This document shows, one piece after another, positions 15,812 to 24,914 of a stretch of DNA of 49,957 bases. The stretch is taken from NCBI GenBank assembly GCA_002162825.1, contig MAAU01000030.1, forward strand, positions 1 to 49,957. The letters are read 5' to 3'. The translations under genes were made by a program, and so were the position numbers. This DNA is from Gammaproteobacteria bacterium 54_18_T64. GTDB lineage: Bacteria; Pseudomonadota; Gammaproteobacteria; Pseudomonadales; Porticoccaceae. Below the pieces are notes generated by a model. It saw only the letters and a list, made by a program, of their open reading frames with translations, was not told where the DNA came from and ran no database searches. The first letter of the stretch is position 1. The number at the start of each line of letters is the position of its first letter.

Positions 15812-16987
15812 ATGGCGGGTGGAATTGATCGTCAATATGCCTCACGAATTGAGGGTATGACATCGTTTAAAGTAGTCGACTTCCTTGAGGCTGCGGTAAA
15901 AATGGAGGCTCAAGGGCGCGATATTGTGCGCATGGAGGCCGGAGAGCCCGCTTTTCCCACGGCTCCGGCTATTATCGAGGCAGCGAGCGCAGCCCTGCGT
16001 GATGAGAAAACCTTCTATACCCCTTCGTTGGGCATTATTGAGCTGCGTGAAGCCATTGCTGGATTTTATCAAACCCGTTACGGCTTGAATATTCCCGCAC
16101 AGCGTATTGTCGTGACGACGGGCAGTAGTGCTGCCTTAGGTTTAATCTGCGATCTTATTATTAATCCCGGAGATGGCTTGCAGTTGACCGACCCCGGCTA
16201 CCCCTGCAATGCCAATTTTGTGCGTCGCGCCGGTGGCGAGCCTCAGCTTATCCCGGTCGATGCGGACAATGCCTATCAATTGACAGCCAAGGCTGTTGCC
16301 GCACACTGGCAAGACAATACGGTGGGCGTATTGGTGGCATCACCGAGCAATCCCACCGGAGAGATGCTTTCTTGCAACAACCAACGGGGCATTAACGACG
16401 TAGTCGCAAGCCACAATGGCGTGCTGATTATGGATGAGCTCTATCACGGCCTGGTTTATGACCAGCAAGAGAGTTCGATTCTTGAAATCAATGATGACGC
16501 TATGGTGATTAATAGCTTCTCGAAGTACTTCGGTATGACCGGTTGGCGTCTTGGCTGGATGGTGGTGCCGGAAGATGCCCTGGAGTCAATCAACATTATG
16601 GCGCAGAATTTTTATATATCGCCGCCGAGTATCTCCCAGTATGCCGCCCTTGGAGCCTTTCAACCGGCAACGATTGAAATTATGGAGGCGCGCCGTGCAG
16701 AGTTTCGCGAGCGCCGAGATTATCTGGTGCCCGCCCTTCGAGAACTTGGTTTTAGTATTCCCAATATGCCCGCAGGCGCGTTCTATATCTATGCCGGTAT
16801 TGAGAAGCTGGCCAATGATAGCGAGGCATTTTGCTGGGACATGCTTGAGCGGGCGGAAGTGGCATTCACGCCGGGCACTGATTTCGGGCAACATTTGGCG
16901 CGTCAGCATGTGCGCTTCTCCTATACCCAGCCGATGGACCGGCTGGAGTTGGCTGTTGAGCGCCTCGGCAAAGCACTGGCGAGCTAA
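15812..16987 (+). CDS. Class I/II aminotransferase (PLP-dependent)
   Basis: 391 residues from the ATG at 15812; the frame is open upstream but those residues do not fit the family. The fold type I pattern is complete: Glu-Ala-Gly-Glu-Pro near residue 43, Ser-Pro-Ser-Asn-Pro-Thr-Gly near 175, Asp-Glu-Leu-Tyr, and the PLP lysine in Ser-Phe-Ser-Lys-Tyr-Phe-Gly-Met-Thr-Gly-Trp-Arg. Family members transfer amino groups between aspartate, alanine or aromatic amino acids and keto acids; the exact donor is not clear. It is divergent from dksA and 47 bases upstream of sfsA, with which it may be co-transcribed. Confidence 0.9.
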   Translation: MAGGIDRQYASRIEGMTSFKVVDFLEAAVKMEAQGRDIVRMEAGEPAFPTAPAIIEAASAALRDEKTFYTPSLGIIELREAIAGFYQTRYGLNIPAQRIVVTTGSSAALGLICDLIINPGDGLQLTDPGYPCNANFVRRAGGEPQLIPVDADNAYQLTAKAVAAHWQDNTVGVLVASPSNPTGEMLSCNNQRGINDVVASHNGVLIMDELYHGLVYDQQESSILEINDDAMVINSFSKYFGMTGWRLGWMVVPEDALESINIMAQNFYISPPSISQYAALGAFQPATIEIMEARRAEFRERRDYLVPALRELGFSIPNMPAGAFYIYAGIEKLANDSEAFCWDMLERAEVAFTPGTDFGQHLARQHVRFSYTQPMDRLELAVERLGKALAS

Positions 16988-17034
16988 TAGTGTTGAGTTG
17001 AATAATTCGAGGCGAATAAAATGACGAGTTGTGG

Positions 17035-17751
17035 ATGAAGATTAGCCCCGCTTTTGAAGAGGCGACATTTATTAAACGCTATAAGCGTTTTTTTGCCGAT
17101 ATAGAGCTAAACGATGGCAGTGAGTTAACGATTCATTGTGCCAATACGGGTTCGATGAAAAACTGCCTGACACCGGGCCAGCCCTGCTGGTTCTCCCGAT
17201 CGGATAACCCCAGGCGTAAATTGCCTGGTACTCTGGAAATCATTACCACTACCGGTGGGCGCCTGGCAGGCGTCAATACCGCACGGCCCAATAAGCTGGT
17301 GGTTGAAGCCATTGAAAATGGCGTGATCGGTGAGCTACAGGGTTATGGGGTTTTACGCACTGAGGTGCGTTATGGTGAGGAAAATAGCCGAATTGATATC
17401 TTGCTCGAGCAGGGTGAGAGTCAGTGCTTTATCGAGGTGAAAAGTGTGACCCTGGAGGCATCGGGCAAGCTGGCGCGCTTCCCCGATGCGGTGACGGCCC
17501 GGGGTGCCAAGCACCTGCGAGAATTGATGCTCGTCGTTGAGCAAGGGCAACGAGGCGTGTTGGTGTTTTGTGTGCAACTGAGCGACATTGAAGAGGTGGC
17601 AGCGGCGGATGAGATTGATCCACTTTATACCCAGACCCTGGCTAAGGCCATGGCCGCAGGTGTTGAAGTGCTCGTTTATGGTTGTAGTTTGAGTGCCGAT
17701 GAAATTGTGATTGATAGAAAGCTGACATTTTTAGCGCTGCCTAGTGTTTAG
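17035..17751 (+). CDS. sfsA: DNA/RNA nuclease SfsA
   Basis: 238 residues from the ATG at 17035; a TTG at 17029 is in frame but the ATG matches the family start Met-x-x-Ser-Pro. Signature text includes Arg-Tyr-Lys-Arg-Phe-x-Ala-Asp, His-Cys-x-Asn-Thr-Gly-Ser-Met and a later Phe-Ile-Glu-Val-Lys-Ser-Val-Thr-Leu, the PD-(D/E)xK nuclease core. SfsA was named for a sugar-fermentation phenotype and is now regarded as a nuclease. A bidirectional hairpin follows the stop. Confidence 0.95.
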   Translation: MKISPAFEEATFIKRYKRFFADIELNDGSELTIHCANTGSMKNCLTPGQPCWFSRSDNPRRKLPGTLEIITTTGGRLAGVNTARPNKLVVEAIENGVIGELQGYGVLRTEVRYGEENSRIDILLEQGESQCFIEVKSVTLEASGKLARFPDAVTARGAKHLRELMLVVEQGQRGVLVFCVQLSDIEEVAAADEIDPLYTQTLAKAMAAGVEVLVYGCSLSADEIVIDRKLTFLALPSV

Positions 17752-17763
17752 CCGAGCGAAAAA

Positions 17764-17797
17764 AAGCCCCTGCATCTATATGAAGAGACAGGGGCTT
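17764..17797. terminator. Shared hairpin between sfsA and the SnoaL-like gene
   Basis: AAGCCCCTG and CAGGGGCTT form a perfect nine-base stem between two convergent genes. On the minus strand it runs into a T tract (the A run at 17759-17765), a good terminator for the SnoaL-like gene; on the plus strand the T tail is short. Confidence 0.75.
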
Positions 17798-17814
17798 AAT
17801 TGAGCAGCGCTAAT

Positions 17815-18204
17815 TTAGCTCTTGTCGTCAATGTCGACCACACGCTGCTTGAATTTCCACTGGCCATCGATTTTAACCACGGCATCGATATAGCGCCCTG
17901 AATTAACAACGCTGACTTTATCGCCGCAATCGATCAGAATCAGATAGGCATCGTGGGTGCCGGTGTCGCCGTCAACTTCAACGATGGCGTCAGTGGTGCA
18001 ATGCTTCACTTTCATGGTGGGGATCATTTTTTGCGCGAAGGCAAGCAGGTCGGTGTGGCCGGCAGCCAATTTCTTGCTACCCATTTCGAAGCTGCCATCT
18101 TCGGTAAAGCACTGAACCCAGGCTTCGGGGTTACCGTAATCGAAAGCGCGGTTGTAGCGGGCGGCCAGTTCACGAATGGCGAGGTGATCTTCTACTTTAC
18201 TCAT
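17815..18204 (-). CDS. SnoaL-like (NTF2-fold) protein
   Basis: 129 residues in a single NTF2-like cone. The start Ile-Arg-Glu-Leu-Ala-Ala-Arg-Tyr-Asn-Arg-Ala and the Trp-x-x-Cys-Phe-Thr-Glu-Asp-Gly segment are typical of SnoaL_4 proteins related to the beta subunit of ring-hydroxylating dioxygenases and to steroid delta-isomerase. It may be an isomerase, dehydratase or small-molecule binding protein; no catalytic residue can be named with confidence. It stands alone, 90 bases from the Rieske gene on the same strand. Confidence 0.75.
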   Translation of the reverse strand: MSKVEDHLAIRELAARYNRAFDYGNPEAWVQCFTEDGSFEMGSKKLAAGHTDLLAFAQKMIPTMKVKHCTTDAIVEVDGDTGTHDAYLILIDCGDKVSVVNSGRYIDAVVKIDGQWKFKQRVVDIDDKS

Positions 18205-18294
18205 GATGAAATTCCTTTGTATAGGTAGGGGGGGGATTCGTTAGCGAAGGGATTGTATTGCATACAGGCCCTGTCGAATAGTCAATCGCCAGGC

Positions 18295-18657
18295 CTACTC
18301 CTGAGGGTCGAGGGGATCTTCGCTCAGATACAACTGGCCATCAATAATGGTGTGGGCCACAGGGCTAAGTCGGGTGCCGGGGCAGGGGCCGTAGACACAG
18401 TCGCCGCTGTCGATCTCAAACAGTGCGCCGTGAGCGGCACAGAGTATGTAGTCGCGGTTTCTGTCGAGAAAGCGGTCGGGCATCCAGTTGAGTTCGAGGC
18501 GGGCGTGGGGGCAGCGGTTGCGATAGAGGTAGAGCGAATTGTCCTTGCGAACGGCAAAAATACTGTTGAGTTTGTCCAGTTGAAAGCCCTTTGCACCGTC
18601 GCTGGGGATTTCGTCGACGGCGCAAAGTAGTAGCGGGTAGAGCTTTTTTGCAGACAA
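18295..18657 (-). CDS. Small Rieske [2Fe-2S] protein
   Basis: 120 residues forming one Rieske domain. The cluster ligands are Cys49-x-His51 and Cys73-x2-His76. Two further cysteines lie at 87 and 92. There is no membrane segment or catalytic domain, so it acts as a soluble electron carrier or an orphan oxygenase ferredoxin. The only usable start is a TTG one base after the htpX stop codon, pointing to translational coupling with htpX. The stop lies 90 bases before the SnoaL-like gene; its partner oxygenase is not in view. Confidence 0.8.
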   Translation of the reverse strand: MSAKKLYPLLLCAVDEIPSDGAKGFQLDKLNSIFAVRKDNSLYLYRNRCPHARLELNWMPDRFLDRNRDYILCAAHGALFEIDSGDCVYGPCPGTRLSPVAHTIIDGQLYLSEDPLDPQE

Positions 18658-18658
18658 G

Positions 18659-19549
18659 TTAAATGCCCCGCCGCAGAGCGTCGATACGCTCCTCCAGGGG
18701 CGGGTGGGACATAAAAAGCCTGCTGATGTGCTGCTTCCAGCCCGAGGAAATACACAACGCCGTCATGGTATTGGGCATTTCACTGGGCATTTGGGCCTGG
18801 GTTTCAGCCTGCAGTTTTTGCAGGGCGCCGATCATGGCGGTGCGAGTGGCCAGGTGGGCACCGGCGGCGTCGGCGCGGTACTCGCGCCAGCGTGAAAAGG
18901 CCATGACAATGGTGGAGGCAAGAATGCCAAGCACCACCTGTAGGACCATTACGGTGACGAAATAAGCGATGCCGGGACGATCATTTTTGAACACCGCCTT
19001 GTCGATTATCGAGCCAATAATACGAGCAAAAAACATCACAAAGGTATTCACCACACCCTGAATCAGGGTCAGGGTGATCATGTCCCCATTGGCGATATGG
19101 CCAATTTCATGGGCCAGCACCGCCTTTATTTCATCTTTATTGAAGCGGTTAAACAGCTCTGTGCTGACGGCAACCAGGGCATTGTTCTTGTTCCAGCCGG
19201 TGGCGAAGGCGTTGGACTGCTGGGCTTGAAAAATACCCACCTCGGGCATGCCGATATCGGCTTTGCGGGCCAGATCGGCGACGGTTTCTAGCAGCCAACG
19301 CTCGTCGGCATTAGAGGGCTCGCTGATAATTTGCGTACCGGTGCTACGTTTGGCCATCCATTTCGACATCAACAGGGAAATAAGCGAGCCGGCGAAGCCA
19401 AATACGGCACACATTACAAGTAGGGCGGTGGTGTTGGTGTGTACGCCCTGAGCGGCGAGATACTGTTGCAGGCCAAAAATTTCAAAAAAGGCAGTGACCA
19501 GTACGAGTACAGCGATATTAGTCGCGAGAAATAGGCCGATGCGTAACAC
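18659..19549 (-). CDS. htpX: Membrane zinc metalloprotease HtpX
   Basis: 296 residues starting at a GTG with an AGGAG site. Two N-terminal membrane segments are followed by the zinc motif His147-Glu148-x2-His151 in the text [10 protein letters not shown], and two further membrane segments come after it. HtpX cleaves damaged inner-membrane proteins together with FtsH. The length and topology are normal. Confidence 0.97.
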   Translation of the reverse strand: MLRIGLFLATNIAVLVLVTAFFEIFGLQQYLAAQGVHTNTTALLVMCAVFGFAGSLISLLMSKWMAKRSTGTQIISEPSNADERWLLETVADLARKADIGMPEVGIFQAQQSNAFATGWNKNNALVAVSTELFNRFNKDEIKAVLAHEIGHIANGDMITLTLIQGVVNTFVMFFARIIGSIIDKAVFKNDRPGIAYFVTVMVLQVVLGILASTIVMAFSRWREYRADAAGAHLATRTAMIGALQKLQAETQAQMPSEMPNTMTALCISSGWKQHISRLFMSHPPLEERIDALRRGI

Positions 19550-19635
19550 GTAAAACTCCTCTTGGTGATGGCGTGATAAGCCTTGAGTCTATTAAGATGC
19601 GCCCTGTTGTCAATAATTCAATGCTTAAGGAAAAT

Positions 19636-20547
19636 ATGTCCCAAGGTGCGGATCCGCTAAAAAGTATTTTCTATGCCTTGTTCGCCAATGGCACTATTGC
19701 CATAGCTAAGGGTTTCGCAGCATGGGTCACCGGCTCCGGAGCGATGCTGGCCGAAGCCATCCACTCGCTTGCGGACTGTAGCAATCAGCTGTTGTTGTTA
19801 CTGGGTATAAAAAAGGCCAAGCGGCCACCGTCTCCAGATTACCCACTGGGCTTTGGTAAAGAGATCTATTTTTGGTCATTCCTGGTGGCCCTGATGCTCT
19901 TTAGCCTGGGTGGCGTGTTTTCGATCTATGAGGGTTGGCACAAGCTACAACAGCCCGAGGCGCTGAATTCGCCCTGGCTGGCGGTTGGCGTGCTGGTGTT
20001 TGCGATGGTGGTTGAGGGCCTGTCGCTGTTGGCTTGCATGGGGGAGATCAATAAAATTCGCCCCGCGGGCCAAAGCTACTGGCGTTGGTTTCGCGATACC
20101 CGCCACAGCGACCTGATGGTGGTGTTCGGTGAGGAGCTGGCAGCCTTAATGGGACTGAGTGTGGCCACAGTGGCCTTGCTGGTGGCCATTGCCACCGACA
20201 ATCCCATCTATGATGCCTGGGGTAGTATCGCGATTGGTTTGTTATTGATAGTGGTCGCGGTGTTGATAGGCATAGAGATTAAGGCCCTGCTGGTGGGCCA
20301 GGGTGTTGAGGCCCATACTCGCTTGGAGATGCTGGCATTTCTGGAAAATGAAGCGACTGTCGATAAAGTGTTTAATCTACTAACCTTACAATTGGGTAAT
20401 GATGTGATGGTGGCTGTGAAGGCGAAAATGGCAGTGATGGATGGAGCCGAAGAGTTAGTGGGCGATATTAATCGTACAGAGGCCTTATTTAGACAGCGTT
20501 TCCCCCAGGTGCAGTGGCTGTTTTTCGAGCCCGACGTGGAGGATTAG
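19636..20547 (+). CDS. Cation diffusion facilitator (CDF) family transporter
   Basis: 303 residues from the ATG at 19636, chosen for its AAGGA site; earlier in-frame starts exist at 19573 (GTG), 19597 and 19621. It has six membrane segments and the CDF metal motif His-Ser-Leu-Ala-Asp in segment 2. The second site in segment 5 is less standard (His-Ser-Asp-Leu...Glu-Glu), so the ion is uncertain; zinc, iron or manganese efflux is usual for the family. The C-terminal cytoplasmic domain is short. It is divergent from htpX. Confidence 0.88.
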   Translation: MSQGADPLKSIFYALFANGTIAIAKGFAAWVTGSGAMLAEAIHSLADCSNQLLLLLGIKKAKRPPSPDYPLGFGKEIYFWSFLVALMLFSLGGVFSIYEGWHKLQQPEALNSPWLAVGVLVFAMVVEGLSLLACMGEINKIRPAGQSYWRWFRDTRHSDLMVVFGEELAALMGLSVATVALLVAIATDNPIYDAWGSIAIGLLLIVVAVLIGIEIKALLVGQGVEAHTRLEMLAFLENEATVDKVFNLLTLQLGNDVMVAVKAKMAVMDGAEELVGDINRTEALFRQRFPQVQWLFFEPDVED

Positions 20548-20551
20548 CGCA

Positions 20552-21025
20552 GTGAGTGGACTCGGAAAGAGGGGCGTGCAACGAGGCTTGTTTATCTGGC
20601 TGCTTGTATTGCTATCGTCTTGCGCGTTGTTTGACCAGGCCTATGAACAGCCCGCGGTGCATTTGGTGAAGATAGAGGCCCTATCGTCCCATGGGTTTGA
20701 ACAGCGTTTTCGAGTCGATCTGAAAATTATTAACCCCAATAGCTCGAGTCTGAGCATCTCGGGTATGTCCTATACCTTAAAGCTCAACGATGAAAAGGTA
20801 GTCAAGGGTGTGAGTGGGAAAATGTCGGCTATCCCTGGCTACTCCGAAATCACCGTGCAAGTTGAGGCTTCAACGAATATTCTGGCCGGCCTGCGCCTGA
20901 TATCTTCTCTGCTGGATAAGCCGGGGCGCGTGCTGCGCTACGAGCTAGAGACAAAGGTGCGCTCTGGCTGGTGGCCCGTGCCTATTACAATACTGGAAAG
21001 TGGCGATTTTGCCCTACCCCAATAG
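20552..21025 (+). CDS. LEA type 2 (WHy-domain) lipoprotein
   Basis: 157 residues from a GTG four bases after the CDF stop codon. A lipobox Leu-Leu-Ser-Ser-Cys places the lipidated cysteine at residue 24. The rest is one water-stress/hypersensitive-response (LEA_2) beta-sandwich with the usual Lys-Ile-Ile-Asn-Pro-Asn segment around residue 62. Such bacterial proteins are periplasmic and linked to desiccation or stress, with no known enzyme activity. Close spacing suggests an operon with the CDF gene. Confidence 0.82.
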   Translation: MSGLGKRGVQRGLFIWLLVLLSSCALFDQAYEQPAVHLVKIEALSSHGFEQRFRVDLKIINPNSSSLSISGMSYTLKLNDEKVVKGVSGKMSAIPGYSEITVQVEASTNILAGLRLISSLLDKPGRVLRYELETKVRSGWWPVPITILESGDFALPQ

Positions 21026-21067
21026 CTGACCTACCAGGTGAGTGATGCACGTTTCAATGAGTAAATT

Positions 21068-21274
21068 ATGAGTGACCAACGTTGTACCGAACTAGAAATC
21101 AAGCTGGCCTATCAGGAGGATATCGTCAAAGCCCTCAACGATGTCGTTTGCCGTCAGCAAGAGAGCATTGATAGGCTTGAGCAAACTTGCCGTTACTTGA
21201 TGCAACGGTTACAGGAGGTAAGCCAGAGCCCCCTCGAGGAAGCATCTGTACAGGAAAGGCCACCCCACTACTGA
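21068..21274 (+). CDS. slyX: SlyX family protein
   Basis: 68 residues, almost entirely a predicted coiled coil (Glu-Leu-Glu-Ile-Lys-Leu-Ala-Tyr-Gln-Glu start, then heptads to residue 50), ending in the conserved Pro-Pro-His-Tyr. The length and both ends match SlyX. Its function is unknown; it was named for adjacency to slyD in enterics. Confidence 0.92.
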   Translation: MSDQRCTELEIKLAYQEDIVKALNDVVCRQQESIDRLEQTCRYLMQRLQEVSQSPLEEASVQERPPHY

Positions 21275-21518
21275 TGCAATTATTACCTGCTGCGAGACTT
21301 TTTAGTCATCATTCTCACCTCCTACCATCGCCAGTAAGTGAAGTCTCTGTCAGTGCTGATGTGACTGTGAACCAGTGCACTGATATTTAAGGGTATTACT
21401 ACTAGTCTAGGTGCCTGTTAGTTTGTGGCGGAGTGAGGATGCCCCGTCGTCTGATATATAAATAATAAAGGATATAAGGTTTATCTAGATAGATAGCTTA
21501 AATGTCTTCGGGGTGTAA

Positions 21519-23153
21519 ATGTCAAATAATGTAGAGGCAATTCTAAACCAGCTGCGCGGTGTGATTGCCAGTGGTGATGGTGAAGGCGTTGGTGTTTGGC
21601 TGACCGATCTGGTCGGGGAGCCTAATAAAGAAGCCGTCAACGATGCGATTCGTGAGCTGAGTCGAATGGATGCCAATTTAATCGTCTACCTGGCGCGTTT
21701 TATCGCAGAGCATAGGGCCGCCGCAGTTGCATACCCTCTACTTGAAGACCTATTGTTTGAGCAGGTGCTCGCCAGCCCAGACATGTTGGTAGAAATACTG
21801 GCGAGCAGTGATGAGGTTAGCGAAATTGCCTACTATGTCCACTGCATTGAGGCGCTGGGGTTAGAGTCGGCAATTTTGGGCCTGGAGACGAAACTGGCCT
21901 CGGTATCGGATGAATCTGTACTGATTGCGATGCTGGGAGCCATCGCAAAAATTGGTTTTTGTCATAACCCGAAAAACCTCGCCGACTACCTCTATGCCTC
22001 TAATCGCGACATTATTGCGGCTGCCATTAGCGCTCTGGGCAGTGTCGGTTCCCACGAGGCCGTGCAGTTGTTGAGCGAGAGGATGGGTACGGACAGCGAG
22101 TTTGACAGCTTCATCCTCGATCAATTCGCCGAAATTCAGGATCAATTTTGTATTGAAAAGCTCAGTGAAACACTGGCTTCTCATATAACTCACGTCAGAA
22201 ATTACGGTAAGGCCAAGCTCACTAAAATGGGTGAAAAGGCCATTCCGGTTATTATTGAAAACCTCACTAGCGATGATACCGACCTGGTGGTCCACACCCT
22301 CAATGTGCTCGGTGATATCTTTGATGAAAGTGCTGTTAAGCCAATCAAAAACCTACTGCACAGTCTCCCTGCGGATGCCAATATCCGCTTTGCGGCCTAT
22401 GAAGCCCTGGGCAGATTGCCCAGCCAGAAAGTTGCTCTCGCTCTTGCCGAGGGTCTGAATGACAAGGACGACAATGTGCGTCTTGCCGCCTCAAGAGCCA
22501 TTAATAACAACTATTCACGGATGCTGGGGGTAGGGGTTAAGAATTTACTGCACTCGTCGGTGTTCGATAGTGGCAAGATTATTGCGGCGATTATCGAGTC
22601 GGAGTCGGATAATATTTTCCTCGATTTATTGGTTGAAGAGGAGATAAGAGATGCCTTGTTTACCTATATCCGTGAGCAGGCCCACAGTGATGTGGTTAAG
22701 TTTTTCAATGTAATTTTGGCGAAGAATGATAGGGGCGATTTACTGAGCTTTATTCAACCCGAGCAGCAGCCTGAGCCAAAAACTAAAACCCTGGTCTATG
22801 CCATCGATGACTCCAGGATGATTTTGAATATCTACCGCAGTGCCTTACACAAACTCGGTTATGAATTTAAATTGTTTGAATTCCCCGAAACGGCTCTAAA
22901 GAATATTGAGAAAGATGCCCCTGAATTTGTCTTTACCGATATGAATATGCCACTTATTTCCGGTATCGACCTGACGCGAATAATACGTGAGACCCATCCT
23001 ATCGACGAATTACCCATTGTTATGGTGACGACGCAGAGTGAGGAAGACTCCAAAGGTGATGCCATCGCGGCTGGTGTCAGCGAGGTTATTGGTAAGCCCT
23101 TTAATGCCGATGCTTTACAACAGGCGATAGATCGAAATTATAAGCCGAAGTGA
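21519..23153 (+). CDS. HEAT-repeat protein with C-terminal response-regulator receiver domain
   Basis: 544 residues. Residues 1 to about 415 form repeated helical pairs of HEAT or PBS-lyase type, including one Asp-Asp-Asn-Val-Arg-Leu-Ala-Ala repeat around residue 320. Residues 424-544 are a CheY-like receiver with the acidic pair Asp430-Asp431, phospho-acceptor Asp474 in Phe-Thr-Asp-Met-Asn-Met-Pro, and Lys526 in Gly-Lys-Pro-Phe. There is no DNA-binding or enzymatic output, so phosphorylation probably alters a HEAT scaffold. No sensor kinase is adjacent. The domain order, receiver last, is the reverse of most response regulators. Confidence 0.85.
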   Translation: MSNNVEAILNQLRGVIASGDGEGVGVWLTDLVGEPNKEAVNDAIRELSRMDANLIVYLARFIAEHRAAAVAYPLLEDLLFEQVLASPDMLVEILASSDEVSEIAYYVHCIEALGLESAILGLETKLASVSDESVLIAMLGAIAKIGFCHNPKNLADYLYASNRDIIAAAISALGSVGSHEAVQLLSERMGTDSEFDSFILDQFAEIQDQFCIEKLSETLASHITHVRNYGKAKLTKMGEKAIPVIIENLTSDDTDLVVHTLNVLGDIFDESAVKPIKNLLHSLPADANIRFAAYEALGRLPSQKVALALAEGLNDKDDNVRLAASRAINNNYSRMLGVGVKNLLHSSVFDSGKIIAAIIESESDNIFLDLLVEEEIRDALFTYIREQAHSDVVKFFNVILAKNDRGDLLSFIQPEQQPEPKTKTLVYAIDDSRMILNIYRSALHKLGYEFKLFEFPETALKNIEKDAPEFVFTDMNMPLISGIDLTRIIRETHPIDELPIVMVTTQSEEDSKGDAIAAGVSEVIGKPFNADALQQAIDRNYKPK

Positions 23154-23198
23154 GGCTGTCCAGCGCAATTCTGGTACGCCGGCTTCCCGTGTTGGTGC

Positions 23199-23843
23199 TT
23201 AGAGTAAAATAACCTGAAAATATTCGGGCTCGGAATTATCCGGTAATCTCACAACCGAGTAATGTACGCGAACCTCGTCCTGGTCGAGGCGAGTCATGAC
23301 CCCCTGCTCGGAGTCATGGCTCAGTTCAGACATGCCAACCTGTACGCCGCTACGATCAAATAAAATAATTTTAAATGCCGGCTGTAAAGCGGCGTCGTGG
23401 TTTTCAAGTACTATTTTATATTCATACAAACGGGCGCCTTTTTTGCCGGTGCGCGTAAAGACGATATTTTTTACATATTGTTTGCCGATGTTAAGTACTT
23501 CGTCGTAGTTCAGGCCTGTTAGGCCGGGCAATCGATTGAGCGTGAGCTCCTTTATTTCATTTTCGAGAGTTTGTATTTGACGCATATTACGTGCTGACTG
23601 TTCAGCGTTATCGCTAAGCTGTAGTCGCAAGCTACTGCTGACGCCCGATAATAGCCTGGCTTTACGGGCATAGCTGCCCAGAGCGATGGCCACAAGTAGG
23701 TTTATTAATAGAGATAGAGCGAGGGCAACGCCGAGGATCTGAATTAAGCGGGTTCTTTTCTGGTGGGTCCCGGAAGCTCTGGATGAAGAGTTGCGACGAG
23801 AGGAGCGTTTGCTTTCTGAGCGTGCCATTGTCTTCATTTTCAT
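23199..23843 (-). CDS. Single-pass membrane protein of unknown function
   Basis: 214 residues. A Ser/Arg/Lys-rich cytoplasmic start is followed by one membrane segment at about residues 34-56, a short coiled coil (roughly 70-105) and a periplasmic C-terminal domain. I do not recognise a family. The ATG overlaps the stop codon of the MscS-type channel gene as ATGA, so the two are translationally coupled and the product is likely a partner or regulator of that channel. A second in-frame ATG at 23828 is possible. Confidence 0.7.
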   Translation of the reverse strand: MKMKTMARSESKRSSRRNSSSRASGTHQKRTRLIQILGVALALSLLINLLVAIALGSYARKARLLSGVSSSLRLQLSDNAEQSARNMRQIQTLENEIKELTLNRLPGLTGLNYDEVLNIGKQYVKNIVFTRTGKKGARLYEYKIVLENHDAALQPAFKIILFDRSGVQVGMSELSHDSEQGVMTRLDQDEVRVHYSVVRLPDNSEPEYFQVILL

Positions 23844-24706
23844 AGATGCGATTGTTTTTTGAGGGAATCACTTGTGCCGTTATTGAGCAGGCGGATTTCA
23901 CGCTGTGGCAAGGGTATATCAATGCCGGCAGCCTGTAATGCGGAGTAGAGGTGGTCATTGACGCTAAAGCGAAGCTGATGATATTTATTAGTGGGTAGCC
24001 AATAGCGTATGCCGAAGTTAATACCGCTATCGCCAAACTCATCAATGCCGACTTGTGGTGGTCGATTTTTGTCGATGCCAAGCTCGTGCAGTGCGGCTTG
24101 AATGATGTTCTTCACTTGCTGGATATCACTGCTGTAGGCTACAGCCACTGTGCTCTCGACGATTTTAAAAGAATTGGAGTTGTGAATAATCTCGCCAACG
24201 ATATGACGGTTGGGGATCATAATGGTGACGTCATCCTCGTCATTGAGAATGGTATATGCCAGGCGCACCTCTTTAACTATGCCGGTGACGCTCTGTACGG
24301 TGATGGTGTCGCCGACGATGAAGGGGCGGGTGATAATAATATTCAAACCGGCGCCGTAATTGGACAATAAGCCCTGCATTGCCAGCCCCGCACCCAGAGC
24401 CATTGCACCAATGGCGGCGATAAATGGCGTCACACTGATGCCGATTTTGCCCAGGCATATGACGGCAACGGCAATGATGATAAGGACTTTTGTACAGCTA
24501 CTGAGGAAGTGACTGAGGGTGATGTCAAGCCCGTGTTTGTCACAAGTTCGTCTGACGAGTTGTGCGACGCGGTTAGAGACGAGTAGGCCGATCGATAAGA
24601 TAATCAGCGCACCAATAAGCTGGAAGCTATAGGTGACAAAAAATGTAACAATTAGCTCATAGGCTGCTTTGAATTGGTCAATTTCTTCTTTCATGGTATG
24701 TGTCAT
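23840..24706 (-). CDS. MscS-family mechanosensitive channel
   Basis: 288 residues, close to E. coli MscS in length. Three membrane segments precede the pore helix, which is rich in Gly/Ala in the text Ala-Ala-Ile-Gly-Ala-Met-Ala-Leu-Gly-Ala-Gly-Leu-Ala. The beta domain follows with Arg-Pro-Phe-x-Val-Gly-Asp and Ile-Pro-Asn-Arg segments. It would release small solutes on hypo-osmotic shock. It is the upstream partner of the coupled single-pass protein. Confidence 0.93.
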   Translation of the reverse strand: MTHTMKEEIDQFKAAYELIVTFFVTYSFQLIGALIILSIGLLVSNRVAQLVRRTCDKHGLDITLSHFLSSCTKVLIIIAVAVICLGKIGISVTPFIAAIGAMALGAGLAMQGLLSNYGAGLNIIITRPFIVGDTITVQSVTGIVKEVRLAYTILNDEDDVTIMIPNRHIVGEIIHNSNSFKIVESTVAVAYSSDIQQVKNIIQAALHELGIDKNRPPQVGIDEFGDSGINFGIRYWLPTNKYHQLRFSVNDHLYSALQAAGIDIPLPQREIRLLNNGTSDSLKKQSHL

Positions 24707-24914
24707 TAGTCATTCTTTGCGCAAGTATAAAACGAATTGCTGCCGGAGGCCTACGGGGGCTTTGCTGGTGGTAAAAGAAACGCCTTTAGAACTGCCCGCG
24801 CTGATTTTTTGTACGGCAATTTGAGGCGGGTCATTTTGACGCTCGCTCTCAGCCAATTGCCTCGTTGTAAATAGGCTGCCCCTGGCCAGAGATGGTCAGT
24901 AAGTTGTGAGGACT

